From assembly GCA_947177165.1 (NCBI GenBank), contig CAMWTP010000024.1, positions 1-64,000 on the forward strand: a stretch of DNA of 64,000 nt, in the 5' to 3' direction. Under the pieces are notes generated by a model that saw nothing but the letters and a program-made list of their open reading frames with translations, did no database searches and was not told the DNA's origin. Below are positions 1-9,425 of the stretch, piece by piece. The stretch comes from an uncultured Lachnospiraceae bacterium (GTDB lineage Bacteria; Bacillota; Clostridia; Lachnospirales; Lachnospiraceae). Made by a program: the position numbers and the translations under genes. How positions within the stretch are numbered: position 1 is the stretch's first letter; the number at the start of each line of letters is the position of its first letter.

Positions 1-54
1 AAGGATATCATAGACAAAGTATTCCAAAGTATTGTTATCAAGGAAGCACAATAA
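1..54 (+). CDS. 3' end of an unidentified gene, cut by the window edge
   Basis: Frame 1 is open from the first base for 17 codons (KDIIDKVFQSIVIKEAQ) to a TAA at 52-54. The tail is hydrophobic/basic and could be the C-terminus of a recombinase or other protein, but there is too little to identify it. It may also be chance. Confidence 0.3.
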   Translation, partial: KDIIDKVFQSIVIKEAQ

Positions 55-118
55 AAAGAGAAATTTAAGCTGGTCTGATTCGAATTGATGATACGAAACT
101 GAAAATACACAAAAGCTA

Positions 119-153
119 ACCGCCGCAGATGGTTCACTACCATCTGCGGCGGT
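119..153. terminator. 14-bp perfect inverted repeat, probable terminator
   Basis: Arms 119-132 and 140-153 are perfect reverse complements around a 7-nt loop (ttcacta). There is no clean T-run on the plus side. On the minus strand the stem is followed by a T-rich stretch. It separates the truncated upstream gene from tetR. Confidence 0.55.
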
Positions 154-222
154 CTGATAACGGAAATTACTTTAAAAGTAGGGTAATTTTATTAGAAAAT
201 GTCAGAATTTAATAATAAGAAG

Positions 223-251
223 TTGATAAACTAACAGTATTAGTTTATAAT
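223..251 (+). promoter_or_regulatory. tetR promoter with embedded 9+9 bp palindromic operator
   Basis: TTGATA (223-228) and TATAAT (246-251) are 17 bp apart, an ideal sigma-A promoter. The spacer carries a perfect palindrome, ataaactaa (226-234), cagta, ttagtttat (240-248), which overlaps both boxes. A palindrome in this place in front of a TetR gene is the classic autorepression layout. Confidence 0.75.
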
Positions 252-285
252 CTAACTAACACTATTTGTTTTGGGGGTGACTTCT

Positions 286-864
286 ATGGCAGGAAAAGGG
301 TTGAATACGGACTGTATTGTGGAGGCCGCGGCTGAGCTTATTGCTGAAAAGGGGTTTGACCAGTTTTCACTTCGGGAACTGGCGGGCAGATTAGGAGTGA
401 AAACAGCATCTCTATATAATCATATCAGCAGTTTGTCAGAGCTGACTTCTTATATTGGGCAGCTTGCATTTGAAAGGATGGCCGGACAGTTATATAGCGG
501 AACAGAAGAGGCATCACCTTTTGATGCGCTTTACCATATAGCAATAGGATATCGGAAATTTGCAAAGGAAAATCCAGAATTATATAAAACGATCGTTAAA
601 ATCCCTTCTACTGGGGAGCCGGACTTGATTGAAAAAGGGCAAAGCCTTGTACACAACTTATATCCAATGCTGGAAGCCTGTGGTTTGGCAGAAAAAGACA
701 TCATCCATTTTAGCAGGGCAATACGCAGTGCCATGCATGGATTTGTTACATTGGAAGAGGCGGGTTTTTTTGGAGATATGGCGGATGCTGACGAGAGCTA
801 TTCCTACATGGTAAGGGCACTGCTCCAGTCATTAAAGACTGAACACGGAGGAAATTATGAATAA
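286..864 (+). CDS. TetR/AcrR family transcriptional regulator
   Basis: 192-residue one-component repressor. The N-terminal helix-turn-helix covers about residues 8-55 (IVEAAAELIAEKGFDQFSLR, then GVKTASLYNHI, the TetR recognition helix with its SLYNHI/F signature). The C-terminal half resembles the WHG ligand-binding domain found in many Firmicute TetR proteins. ATG 286 is preferred over the upstream in-frame TTG at 271 because the Shine-Dalgarno GGGGGTG (273-279) sits correctly for it. The stop overlaps the start of the PEBP gene by 8 nt, so the two are probably translationally coupled. Likely autorepressed through the palindrome at 226-248. The inducer is unknown. Confidence 0.9.
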   Translation: MAGKGLNTDCIVEAAAELIAEKGFDQFSLRELAGRLGVKTASLYNHISSLSELTSYIGQLAFERMAGQLYSGTEEASPFDALYHIAIGYRKFAKENPELYKTIVKIPSTGEPDLIEKGQSLVHNLYPMLEACGLAEKDIIHFSRAIRSAMHGFVTLEEAGFFGDMADADESYSYMVRALLQSLKTEHGGNYE

Positions 865-1324
865 TACTGTTTTGGAATTTGAGTGCATCGGCATGGACAA
901 CGGAGGTAAAGTTCCCATCGAATATACCGGGCGGGGGCAGGACATATCGCCGGGATTTGTAATTAGAAATCTATCACCGAATGCGAAGACACTCGCTGTT
1001 ACATTGGAAGATTTATCACACCCAATTAAGGATTTTACGCATTGGATTATCTGGAACATTCCCGCCAGTGACAGAATAGGGAAAAATATTCCTGCTGGTA
1101 AGACTGTGCCTGCCTTGGGGAATGCCCGCCAGGGGGTAGGATATGGCCTGCACCGTTATGCAGGGCCGAAGCCGCCGAAAGGAACAAAACATACTTACCG
1201 TTTTACAATCTATTCTTTAGACTGTGAAATAAACGTAAGCGCCAACTCCATGAAAAGAAATTTCCTGAAAAAGGCTGAAAAGCATATCATCCAAAAAGGA
1301 AGTATCATTGGTGAGTTTGAGTAA
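857..1324 (+). CDS. YbhB/YbcL family Raf kinase inhibitor-like protein (PEBP fold)
   Basis: 155-residue phosphatidylethanolamine-binding-protein family member, about the usual bacterial length. Typical landmarks are the opening PIEYTGRGQDISPGF, the central FTHWIIWNIPA, and GYGLHRYAGPKPPKGTKHTYRF, which supplies the conserved ligand-pocket residues. Bacterial PEBPs are small cytosolic proteins of uncertain function; some bind anions or lipids. Its start lies inside the end of tetR with GGAGG 6 nt upstream, so it is the second gene of an autoregulated operon and probably the regulator's main target. Confidence 0.9.
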   Translation: MNNTVLEFECIGMDNGGKVPIEYTGRGQDISPGFVIRNLSPNAKTLAVTLEDLSHPIKDFTHWIIWNIPASDRIGKNIPAGKTVPALGNARQGVGYGLHRYAGPKPPKGTKHTYRFTIYSLDCEINVSANSMKRNFLKKAEKHIIQKGSIIGEFE

Positions 1325-1925
1325 GAAATACCGCAGGGTGCAGAAACAGCAGTATTTTATTTTAGAATAGGAGATGCAGATATGGGCGTACACAGGCTTT
1401 GAAGGCTGCCTGCTATGATGCGTTTCTTACGGCAATATCGGAAGTTCATACTGTTTCGTTCAAAACGTTAAATAATATCTTTGCGTTCTTCGTGTGTCAT
1501 TGGTGTGCTTTTGTTATTGTTCAGACGTCCACCAAAGTAGTGGGCATCATGCGCCAAATTGATGCCCTTTATCAATTTGTGTGCAAAAATTGTTATAATT
1601 CACACCTCAATAACGTATAAGCTGATAAAAACTGGCGTGGGTGTGAATTGTAACGTGCTTTTTATAAAGTGGACTTATGACATATAATATAGACTTGAAA
1701 CTATTTGTCATTTCGAATACAATAAAATATGATAGAAAATACAGACTGATGGAGAGAAAGGCCTGGGATATATGACATCAGAAGAATTTGCGAGAAATAG
1801 AACAGATTACATAAAGAAGAATTGCAGTATATTGTTTAGAAGGAAAGATTGAAGGCGCAGTTCTGAAGAGCGTATGCGGATAAATCTAAAATACCATTAG
1901 TTGCGAAAGACGAGGAGAATGAACG
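1325..1925. other. 601-bp intergenic region with inverted repeat and gene debris
   Basis: No convincing full gene. It holds an imperfect inverted repeat (arms 1592-1606 and 1640-1654, 14/15 matches, 33-nt spacer) and two TATAAT-like boxes (1594-1599 and 1683-1688), the second suited to driving hsdM. A short reading frame with a ribosome binding site starts at 1772 (MTSEEFARNRTDYIKKN) and stops at 1852. A second frame over the same area reads AVYCLEGKIEGAVLKSVCG, so this may be the frameshifted remains of a small gene. Confidence 0.5.
1592..1654. repeat. Inverted repeat upstream of the hsd operon
   Basis: Gttataattcacacc (1592-1606) and ggtgtgaattgtaac (1640-1654) pair with one mismatch across a 33-nt spacer. 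The left arm contains a TATAAT. It may be an operator controlling the restriction genes or the end signature of a lost element. Confidence 0.5.
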
Positions 1926-3521
1926 ATGACGGAAGGAAAAGACTTATTGACAGTGCTATGGAGCGGTGCAGATGTTTTGAGGGGCAAAATGGATGCAAAT
2001 GAGTATAAGACCTATCTTTTAGGACTTGTCTTCTACAAGTATCTATCTGACTCTTACTTAGCGAAGGTATATGACTTGCTGAATGATGCAAAACCCGATA
2101 GTCTGGACGAGGCACAGTCGGTATACGAGGATGCAATGAAATCGGAGGATGCGCCCGACCTGCTTGAAGAAATAAAGGATTCGATGCACTATACACTTGA
2201 TCCGGATATGACTTACATCAGTATGTTGAGCGCAGCAAAAAATAATGCATTCAACAGGGAAAAGCTGCAGGCGGCTTTCAATCGCATCCAGGAGTCTGAC
2301 GAGCTTTTTAATGGATTGTTTGCGGATGTGGATTTGTATTCAAACAGGCTTGGAACAGGCGACCAAAAGCAGAGTGCTACGATTGCAGAGGTCATTAAAG
2401 TCCTGGAAGGTGCTGATCTGATCCACACAGAGGGTGATGTTCTTGGAAATGCATACGAGTATCTGATTGGTCAGTTTGCATCTGAGACAGGGAAGAAAGC
2501 AGGAGAGTTTTATACGCCTCATGGCCCTGCGCAGATTTTGTGCAGAATTGTAATGGTCGGTCAGGAACAGAAAAAGGGATTGCAGGTGTACGATCCCTGT
2601 ATGGGTTCGGCATCGCTGATGTTAAGCTGTCGGAACTACTCAAAGGAGCCTGATTTTATAAAGTACTACGGGCAGGAACTGATGCCGTCTACATACAACT
2701 TAGCGCGTATGAATATGTTTCTGCATGGAGTTCTGCCAGAGAATCAGCATCTCCGTAACGGAGATACCCTGGATGCTGACTGGCCGACAGATGAAGAAAC
2801 AGAGTTTGATGCGGTGACGATGAATCCGCCTTATTCAGCTAATTGGTCTGCAGCAGAGGGCTTTAAACAGGATGAAAGATTTATGGATTATGGAGGAAAA
2901 CTTGCTCCAAAGTCCAAGGCTGACTACGCTTTTCTGCTTCATGGTTTCTATCATCTGAAACAGACAGGAACAATGGCGATTGTTCTTCCGCACGGAGTTT
3001 TGTTTAGAGGTGCTGCGGAGGGGACAATACGGCAGATTCTGCTTGAAAACGGATCAATTTATGCAGTGATTGGCCTCCCTGCAAATATGTTTTACAACAC
3101 CTCTATCCCTACGTGCATCATCGTTCTAAAAAAATACAGGGAAGGACGGGATGTCCTGTTCATTGATGCCTCTAAACTGTATGAAAAAGAGAAAAAACAG
3201 AATGTAATGCAGGAGAGGCATATTGACCATGTGCTTGAACTGTACCGCAATCGGGTGTCTGTTGATAAAGAGGCTTATCTGGCATCTTTTGAAGATATAG
3301 AAGCCAATGATTATAATTTGAATATTCCGAGATATATTGACACAAGCGAGGAAGAAGAGGAAATTGATCTCCGCCAGCTTTCAGAAAGCATCAGAACGAC
3401 AAACAAGGCCATAAAAGAGGGTAATGCTGCGTTGCTTGAAATGATGGGAGAGCTGACTTGTTCTAAGCCGGAAACGAAAGATGCGGTGGAGGAATTCATC
3501 AGTGTACTTAAGGAGGTGTAA
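1926..3521 (+). CDS. hsdM: Type I restriction-modification DNA methyltransferase subunit
   Basis: 531-residue N6-adenine methyltransferase subunit that joins HsdS to make the modification enzyme and HsdR to make the restriction complex. The N-terminal helical HsdM domain covers about residues 5-140. The SAM-binding motif I region is VYDPCMGSASLML, with the usual second glycine replaced by Ala. The catalytic motif IV is NPPY (residues ~300-303), typical of gamma-class amino-methyltransferases. ATG 1926 follows GAGGAG. The stop overlaps the hsdS start region (TAATGATG), the first link in a tight M-S-R operon. Confidence 0.95.
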   Translation: MTEGKDLLTVLWSGADVLRGKMDANEYKTYLLGLVFYKYLSDSYLAKVYDLLNDAKPDSLDEAQSVYEDAMKSEDAPDLLEEIKDSMHYTLDPDMTYISMLSAAKNNAFNREKLQAAFNRIQESDELFNGLFADVDLYSNRLGTGDQKQSATIAEVIKVLEGADLIHTEGDVLGNAYEYLIGQFASETGKKAGEFYTPHGPAQILCRIVMVGQEQKKGLQVYDPCMGSASLMLSCRNYSKEPDFIKYYGQELMPSTYNLARMNMFLHGVLPENQHLRNGDTLDADWPTDEETEFDAVTMNPPYSANWSAAEGFKQDERFMDYGGKLAPKSKADYAFLLHGFYHLKQTGTMAIVLPHGVLFRGAAEGTIRQILLENGSIYAVIGLPANMFYNTSIPTCIIVLKKYREGRDVLFIDASKLYEKEKKQNVMQERHIDHVLELYRNRVSVDKEAYLASFEDIEANDYNLNIPRYIDTSEEEEEIDLRQLSESIRTTNKAIKEGNAALLEMMGELTCSKPETKDAVEEFISVLKEV

Positions 3522-3523
3522 TG

Positions 3524-4759
3524 ATGGCGAATACACCGAATGTAAGATTTGAAGGATTTACTGATGATTGGGAACAGCGTAAGTTCTCTGATTTTACTTG
3601 GGCTTCTGGAAAACGTAATAAAGAGGACTTGGATTTAGAACCATATGCAATTACAAATGAGCATGGTTTTATTCCCCAAAAGGAAGCGCATGATGATTTT
3701 GGATATATGAAGGATGCGGATAGAAAAGCATACAATATTGTTACTCCAAACTCATTTGCATATAATCCTGCGAGAATAAATGTGGGATCTATTGGATACT
3801 ATGAAGGTGCTGAAAACGTGTTAGTTAGCTCACTTTATGAAGTTTTTCAAACAGCCGATTATGTTGATGATAGATTCCTTTGGCACTGGTTTAAGTCAGA
3901 TGAATTTCCTAAATGGATAGAGCGCCTTCAAGAAGGCAGTGTGCGTTTGTACTTTTATTATGACAAGCTATGCGAATGCCAAATGTTTATGCCTTCTGTT
4001 GCTGAACAGAAGAAAATTGCAACATCGCTAGATCACCTCGACCGACTTATCATTCTATATCAGCGAAAGTATGATGAGGTGAAACGACTAAAAAAATTTA
4101 TGCTCCAAAAAATGTTTCCCAAGAGTGGTGAACTCGTCCCAGAAATTCGTTTTGCAGGATTTACAGGCGATTGGGAACAGCGTAAGCTTGGTGAAGCTAC
4201 AATTAAAATAGGTAGTGGCAAGACACCACCTGGGGGAAGCGCTACGTATGTTGATTTTGGAATTGCTCTGATTCGTTCGCAAAATATAAATGAGGATAAG
4301 GTCAATTTATTGGATATTGTTTTTATAGATGATGCAACAGATCTGTCAATGAAAAATTCACAGGTATATAAGAATGATGTGTTATTAAATATTACAGGGG
4401 CTTCTATTGGTAGAAGTGCAGTATATAAGGAATTAGTACATGCAAATGTTAATCAGCATGTGTGCATTATCAGACCTAAAGATGGATATTTTTCTGAGTT
4501 TATTCAATTAAACTTGGCATCAGATAGTGGGCAAAGACAAATAGAATCAAGTCAAGCCGGAGGTGGCAGAGAAGGGTTAAATTTTCAACAAATAGGAAAG
4601 ATGAGTTTTATGTTTCCATCTATTGATGAGCAAACAAAAATCGGAAAGTATTTCTCAACTCTCGACCACCTCATCACCCTTCACCAGCGTAAGTGTGACG
4701 AGCTAAAGGAAGTAAAGCGTTTTATGTTACAAAATATGTTCCCCCAGAAAGGACAATAG
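3524..4759 (+). CDS. hsdS: Type I restriction specificity subunit
   Basis: About 411 residues with two target-recognition domains, each reading one half of a bipartite DNA site. Each half opens with the same block (VRFEGFTDDWEQRK and IRFAGFTGDWEQRK) and closes with a coiled-coil spacer (DHLDRLIILYQRK, DHLITLHQRK), giving the usual pseudo-two-fold layout. The two recognition domains are unlike each other, and their DNA is more AT-rich than the conserved parts. ATG 3524 is better spaced from AAGGAGG than the adjacent ATG 3521. An identical 18-bp sequence at 3566-3583 and 4169-4186 could support domain exchange. No extra silent hsdS copy is visible nearby. Confidence 0.93.
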   Translation: MANTPNVRFEGFTDDWEQRKFSDFTWASGKRNKEDLDLEPYAITNEHGFIPQKEAHDDFGYMKDADRKAYNIVTPNSFAYNPARINVGSIGYYEGAENVLVSSLYEVFQTADYVDDRFLWHWFKSDEFPKWIERLQEGSVRLYFYYDKLCECQMFMPSVAEQKKIATSLDHLDRLIILYQRKYDEVKRLKKFMLQKMFPKSGELVPEIRFAGFTGDWEQRKLGEATIKIGSGKTPPGGSATYVDFGIALIRSQNINEDKVNLLDIVFIDDATDLSMKNSQVYKNDVLLNITGASIGRSAVYKELVHANVNQHVCIIRPKDGYFSEFIQLNLASDSGQRQIESSQAGGGREGLNFQQIGKMSFMFPSIDEQTKIGKYFSTLDHLITLHQRKCDELKEVKRFMLQNMFPQKGQ

Positions 4760-4761
4760 TT

Positions 4762-7731
4762 ATGGCAGAATTAGAATCCGTAATCGAAAAAAGGCTGATC
4801 GATCAGCTCTGCTGCGGTGAGTCGCAATGGACATACCGCCCGGATATCAAGACGGAAGATCAGCTATGGGATAATTTCAAATACATTTTAGAACAGAATA
4901 ATAAGGCGAAGCTAAAGGATACGCCACTGAGCGAGTCTGAATTTGCAAAGATTAAGAATGATTTGTCCCATACTTCCTTTTATGATGCTGGTAAATGGCT
5001 GATTGGCGAAAATGGCAAGGTGTATGTCCATGTGCAGAGAGGCAATGAGACGCTCCATCTTGTCGTTATGAATAACGAGCATATTGCCGGTGGAACGAGC
5101 GTATACGAGGTGATCAATCAATATCAGTCATTTCACTCTAAGGAAGAGGAAGGAAGCAGAGACAGGCGGTTTGACGTTTCTCTGCTCATTAATGGTATAC
5201 CGCTCATCCATATAGAATTGAAAAATAAAGCCCATTCCTATATGGACGGTTTCCGACAGATCAAGAAGTATATTGCGGAGGGCAAATTTCACGGTATCTT
5301 TTCAAATGTGCAGATGTTTGTGGTGAGTAATGCCGTAGATACGAAATATTTCGCCGCTGCAAGGGACACGGAGCTGAACAGAAAATTCATATCTGGGTGG
5401 CTTGACAAAGATAATCAGCCTGTTTGCGATTACATTGATTTTGCAAAAGCTGTACTCAAAATTCCAGAGGCTCATGAGATCGTGGCAAAATATACCGTGT
5501 TAGACAACGACAAGAAAAGGCTTCTTATTCTGCGCCCTTATCAGATTCATGCGATCGAAGCAATGCGTGAGGCTTCCAAGAAAGGGAAATCAGGCTTTAT
5601 CTGGCATACCACCGGTTCAGGTAAGACGATGACATCATACAAGGCAACACGCAATCTGCTCATGGATATTCCATCGATTGATAAGACGGTGTTCCTGATT
5701 GACCGAAAAGATCTGGATATACAGACAAAACTGGCTTTTCAATCCTATGCGCAAAATGATACGATTGATGTGGACGATACAGATTATGTTGATACCCTGA
5801 TCAGGCGGCTGATGGATGACAGCCGTCAGATGATCGTTACAACAAGACAGAAAATGCAGATCATGGTCAGTAAACGGTTAAAAGAGGGAACCAGACAATA
5901 CGAAAAAATAAAGGGTTTGAAACTGGCATTTGTGGTAGATGAATGCCATAGAGCAGTCACTCCGCAGACAAAACGCGATTTGGAACGCTTCTTTTCAAAC
6001 TCGTTGTGGTATGGTTTTACTGGGACACCTATTTTTGAGGAAAATAAATACGAGCAGAAGGGCGATCTGCCACAAACTACCGATCAGTTGTATGGAAATA
6101 ATGGCAAGCCTCTGCACAGCTACACCATTAAAGAGGCGATTCATGACGAGGCTGTACTCGGTTTTATGGTTGAGAATCTTGGACCGAAAGGGATATCGCA
6201 GGAGGATGAGGAGCGCCTGTATGATACCGAGACACATATGCGCAGCGTTCTGAATGTTATTTTGAATCAATCCTATGCCAAGTTCGGGATGCAGAATGGA
6301 CGCGGGAAGACGTATGAAGCACTTCTGACTGTCAGATCCATCGCCATTGCACAGAGATATTATGATCTTCTCAAAAAAATAGTAAACGGTGAGGATGCGT
6401 TAAAGATCAACGAGGATATACACAGGGCGCTCCCTGATTTCCCGAAATTTGCCATAACCTATTCCATTTCCGAGAATGAGGAGGCTTCCCAGGTGAATCA
6501 GGCAAAGATGAAAAAGTCACTGGACGATTATAACCAGATGTTTGGAACTCATTTTGGCATAGAAGAGATCAATGCATATAACAGTAACCTGAATGACCGT
6601 CTTGCGCGCAAGAATAAAAAATATCTTAACAGGGGGCAGCAGCTTGATTTTGTTATCGTTGTGGACAGGCTTCTTACAGGATTTGATGCGCCCTGCCTTT
6701 CAACCCTTTTTATTGATAGACAGCCAATGACTCCGCAGAATATCATTCAGGCATTTTCACGCACGAACAGGCTGTTTGATGATGGGAAACAGTACGGGCA
6801 GATCGTGACATTCCAGGCGCATGACAAGTTCAAAAAGACGATCAACGATGCCCTCCTGCTATACTCCCGTGGAGGTGATGGGATTCCGATTGCAGAGGAT
6901 TGGGATGACGTGAAAGAGTCGTTTGCAATCTCGCTCAAGGCGATACGGAATCTGGCGCGGACACCAGAGGAAATCGCAGGACTCTCCCGCAAACAGAAAA
7001 AAGCGTATATACAGCTTTTCCGGGCGTTAGATCATGATTTTGCACACCTAAAGTCATTTTCCATATACAATGCCAGTGTGCTTGATGAGTGGGGATTCAG
7101 TGAGGCCGAATACGAGGACTTTGCTGCAATGTATAAAAATGTCATGGAAGAATTAAAAAAGCCAGGAGACGACACAGATCCTGCGGATGAGCCGGTTCAT
7201 GATGACTATGAACTTGTGGCATACAGCAGATTACGCATTGATTTCGAATACATTGTAGAGTTGTTACAGGGATTCGTCGAGTCCTTAGACCAGTCTTTGG
7301 AGGACTACGATGAGGCAGCTTTCGAGGCAGAGATAAGAATGTTTCGAGAGATAATAGGCGATTTTGCGAGTGATAATCCAAAACTGAGTGCGCTTTTAGC
7401 GCAGGTTGTTGACGAGATCGAAGCAGATCGGGAAAAATATGTCGGGCAGGACATATCAGCGACCATAAACGAAATGCGCTATGCGGCGATAGACAAGGAA
7501 ATACAGGACTTTGCCGAGAAGTGGTATCTCAATGCGGACGATGTCAAATATGAGGCATATAATTACAGGGATGGCGAATTTGCCAATGAGAACAAACTAA
7601 AGGATAGTGCTGACTATACAGCTTACAGGGAAGCAGCGTTAGACGCTTTACCCAAGTATAAATTCAGAAAATCGATGATCAATGAATTTAGGGATGTGGT
7701 CATGCCGGAAATTGCACCATTGATTGACTGA
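4762..7731 (+). CDS. hsdR: Type I restriction endonuclease/translocase subunit
   Basis: 989-residue motor and nuclease subunit. The N-terminal PD-(D/E)XK nuclease is visible as RRFDVSLLINGIPLIHIELK (about residues 135-155, ending in the ELK catalytic pair). The SF2 translocase follows with Walker A TTGSGKT, motif II DECH (VVDECHRA), motif III GFTGTP, and motif VI QAFSRTNR. Length and motif order fit the EcoR124 (type IC) group (family inference). It starts 2 nt after hsdS, so all three subunits come from one mRNA. The operon looks intact. Confidence 0.95.
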   Translation: MAELESVIEKRLIDQLCCGESQWTYRPDIKTEDQLWDNFKYILEQNNKAKLKDTPLSESEFAKIKNDLSHTSFYDAGKWLIGENGKVYVHVQRGNETLHLVVMNNEHIAGGTSVYEVINQYQSFHSKEEEGSRDRRFDVSLLINGIPLIHIELKNKAHSYMDGFRQIKKYIAEGKFHGIFSNVQMFVVSNAVDTKYFAAARDTELNRKFISGWLDKDNQPVCDYIDFAKAVLKIPEAHEIVAKYTVLDNDKKRLLILRPYQIHAIEAMREASKKGKSGFIWHTTGSGKTMTSYKATRNLLMDIPSIDKTVFLIDRKDLDIQTKLAFQSYAQNDTIDVDDTDYVDTLIRRLMDDSRQMIVTTRQKMQIMVSKRLKEGTRQYEKIKGLKLAFVVDECHRAVTPQTKRDLERFFSNSLWYGFTGTPIFEENKYEQKGDLPQTTDQLYGNNGKPLHSYTIKEAIHDEAVLGFMVENLGPKGISQEDEERLYDTETHMRSVLNVILNQSYAKFGMQNGRGKTYEALLTVRSIAIAQRYYDLLKKIVNGEDALKINEDIHRALPDFPKFAITYSISENEEASQVNQAKMKKSLDDYNQMFGTHFGIEEINAYNSNLNDRLARKNKKYLNRGQQLDFVIVVDRLLTGFDAPCLSTLFIDRQPMTPQNIIQAFSRTNRLFDDGKQYGQIVTFQAHDKFKKTINDALLLYSRGGDGIPIAEDWDDVKESFAISLKAIRNLARTPEEIAGLSRKQKKAYIQLFRALDHDFAHLKSFSIYNASVLDEWGFSEAEYEDFAAMYKNVMEELKKPGDDTDPADEPVHDDYELVAYSRLRIDFEYIVELLQGFVESLDQSLEDYDEAAFEAEIRMFREIIGDFASDNPKLSALLAQVVDEIEADREKYVGQDISATINEMRYAAIDKEIQDFAEKWYLNADDVKYEAYNYRDGEFANENKLKDSADYTAYREAALDALPKYKFRKSMINEFRDVVMPEIAPLID

Positions 7732-7828
7732 CCAATAGACTTGTGGGATTTCCAGGGTTTGGCAAACGGAAACTTTTAGGGATGAATAGCGTGAGCGCAT
7801 TGTTGTGTATAAGGAGGTCAGGGAAACA

Positions 7829-9256
7829 GTGAAAGTGCGTTTTATCGAGCCAGGCAACAGGCCGTATAAGCCGACGCCTTTGAATTATTTTGTGTATGAC
7901 AGATATATCAGAACGCCTTCCGTCGGGCTGAATACGCTGGCGACGATCGTGAAGGAGGCAGTGCCGGATACTTTGATGTACAGCGAATCCATATCCCGTC
8001 TGGTGATGGAGGACATTGTGGATGCAGATATTATTTTTATCGGTATCTTTACCTTCAGTGCGGTGCGGGGGTATCAGCTGGCGCGGTATTTTAAGAAAAA
8101 GAGCCGGGCTGTTGTCGTGATGGGCGGTCTCCATGCTTCCATGAATTACAAGGAAGCTGTGAAATACTGTGACTATGTCCTTTTGGGGGAGGGAGACGAG
8201 TCCATACTGGAGATGGTGGAGGCCATACGCAGGAAAGAAACGCCTTCATTTCCGGGGGTGGCTTACCGAAAGGATGGCAGGCTGATACATACCGGGGAGC
8301 GGAAGCCGCCGGAGCAGTTCGAGACAATTCCGGACAAGAATCTGGTGTACAATTACAAGAAGATGGCAGGACACAATACGCTCTGGGGGCAGGTTCACGC
8401 GTCCAGAGGATGTCCGCACAACTGTGATTACTGTGCCCTTGTGCGCCATTACGGGAGGCGCGTCAGGACGAGGACACCGGAAAATGTGCTGGAGGATATC
8501 CGCAGGACAATCGCGTTTCAGGAGAAAGGACACCATAGACTGCTGAAGGCATTGTGGATTACGGATGACAACTTTTTTGCAGACCGCAAGTGGGCGATGG
8601 AGGTGCTGCAGAAGATCATTGACAGCGGAATCAAATATCATTTTACGGTGCAGGCGAGATGGGAAGTGGGACTGGACGATGAAATGCTGGTATTGCTGAG
8701 AAAAGCAGGCTTTGTGGAATTGGCGATGGGAATTGAGTTTATTGACGATGAGTCCTTTGCGATCTACCACAAGAAGAGCAGCAGGGAAAAAATCGTGGAA
8801 TCCATACGGAACATTCAAAGGCATGGGCTGAGTGTCCGCGGACTGTTCATCCTGGGAGCGGATAACCACACTGTGGGCGTGGGGGATAAGCTGGCTGATT
8901 TTGTGATCGAGAATCACATTAAGGGAGCATTGATTCAATGTATGTATTTTGTGCCTGGCACGCCTGTCTATGAGAGTCATAAGGACCGGCTGCTCCACAG
9001 AAACTGGAGCAAATACAACGGGAATGCGGTACACAGGCCGGAGCGGATGACTCCTTATGAGCTGCAGTTGGAGCACATCAAAGCGAGCAAAAAGATTTAT
9101 TCTTTTCCGAGACTGGTGCAGGCGCTGCTGCGGGAAGATGCACTGCACAAACTGTTGTTTGCGGGCGAATATTTCTGGCACATGAGCATCAGGGCTGACT
9201 TGTGCAGGGAGCTTCCTTATCTGAAGAAAAAATCCGCCATGATTTGTCAGAAATAA
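7829..9256 (+). CDS. B12-binding domain radical SAM protein
   Basis: 475-residue enzyme of the class that couples an N-terminal cobalamin-binding fold (FIGIFTFSAVRGYQLARYF, then VVMGGLHASM and LLGEGDES, residues ~65-130) to a radical SAM barrel. The 4Fe-4S cysteines are in ASRGCPHNCDYCALVRHY (CxxxCxxC, residues ~195-207). Such proteins carry out methyl transfers or other radical rearrangements; the substrate here cannot be inferred. GTG 7829 is chosen because AAGGAGGT (7811-7818) is placed for it, rather than an upstream GTG at 7805 that precedes the ribosome binding site. It stands alone between hsdR and the MFS leader. Confidence 0.88.
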   Translation: MKVRFIEPGNRPYKPTPLNYFVYDRYIRTPSVGLNTLATIVKEAVPDTLMYSESISRLVMEDIVDADIIFIGIFTFSAVRGYQLARYFKKKSRAVVVMGGLHASMNYKEAVKYCDYVLLGEGDESILEMVEAIRRKETPSFPGVAYRKDGRLIHTGERKPPEQFETIPDKNLVYNYKKMAGHNTLWGQVHASRGCPHNCDYCALVRHYGRRVRTRTPENVLEDIRRTIAFQEKGHHRLLKALWITDDNFFADRKWAMEVLQKIIDSGIKYHFTVQARWEVGLDDEMLVLLRKAGFVELAMGIEFIDDESFAIYHKKSSREKIVESIRNIQRHGLSVRGLFILGADNHTVGVGDKLADFVIENHIKGALIQCMYFVPGTPVYESHKDRLLHRNWSKYNGNAVHRPERMTPYELQLEHIKASKKIYSFPRLVQALLREDALHKLLFAGEYFWHMSIRADLCRELPYLKKKSAMICQK

Positions 9257-9272
9257 ACTGTTTGGAAATGCA

Positions 9273-9301
9273 TTGTAGTCATCGATTTTTTGCGATATAA
9301 T
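9273..9301 (+). promoter_or_regulatory. Promoter of the MFS leader transcript
   Basis: TTGTAG (9273-9278) and TATAAT (9296-9301) are 17 bp apart. Transcription would begin near 9308, giving a leader of about 220 nt before the efflux gene. Confidence 0.55.
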
Positions 9302-9344
9302 AAATAATATTGACTGCTGTATGCAGTTATGGGAGGTGAGAACA

Positions 9345-9425
9345 TTGCTTTGCTATATGAGAATCGATTTGAGCAGCAGTCTCTGTACAAAGTCTGATGA
9401 CAGGACGAAGCTTGTACAGAGGTAA
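9345..9425 (+). CDS. Putative 26-residue leader peptide upstream of the MFS pump
   Basis: GGGAGGTGAG (9331-9340) is 8 nt ahead of a TTG at 9345 that opens 26 codons to TAA 9423-9425; an in-frame ATG lies at 9357. The product (beginning LCYMRIDLSSSLC) matches no family I know. Its last third overlaps two hairpins that cannot form together. Mef/Msr and Erm resistance genes are commonly controlled by short leader peptides whose stalled ribosome refolds the mRNA, so that role is proposed here by analogy only. Confidence 0.4.
   Translation: MLCYMRIDLSSSLCTKSDDRTKLVQR

Noticed and set aside
1399-1620. 73-codon frame between the PEBP and hsdM genes
   Set aside because: No ribosome binding site, no family resemblance, overlaps the inverted repeat.
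8246-9181. 311-codon open frame on the minus strand
   Set aside because: It is the complement of the radical SAM gene; the plus frame has clear catalytic motifs and a ribosome binding site.
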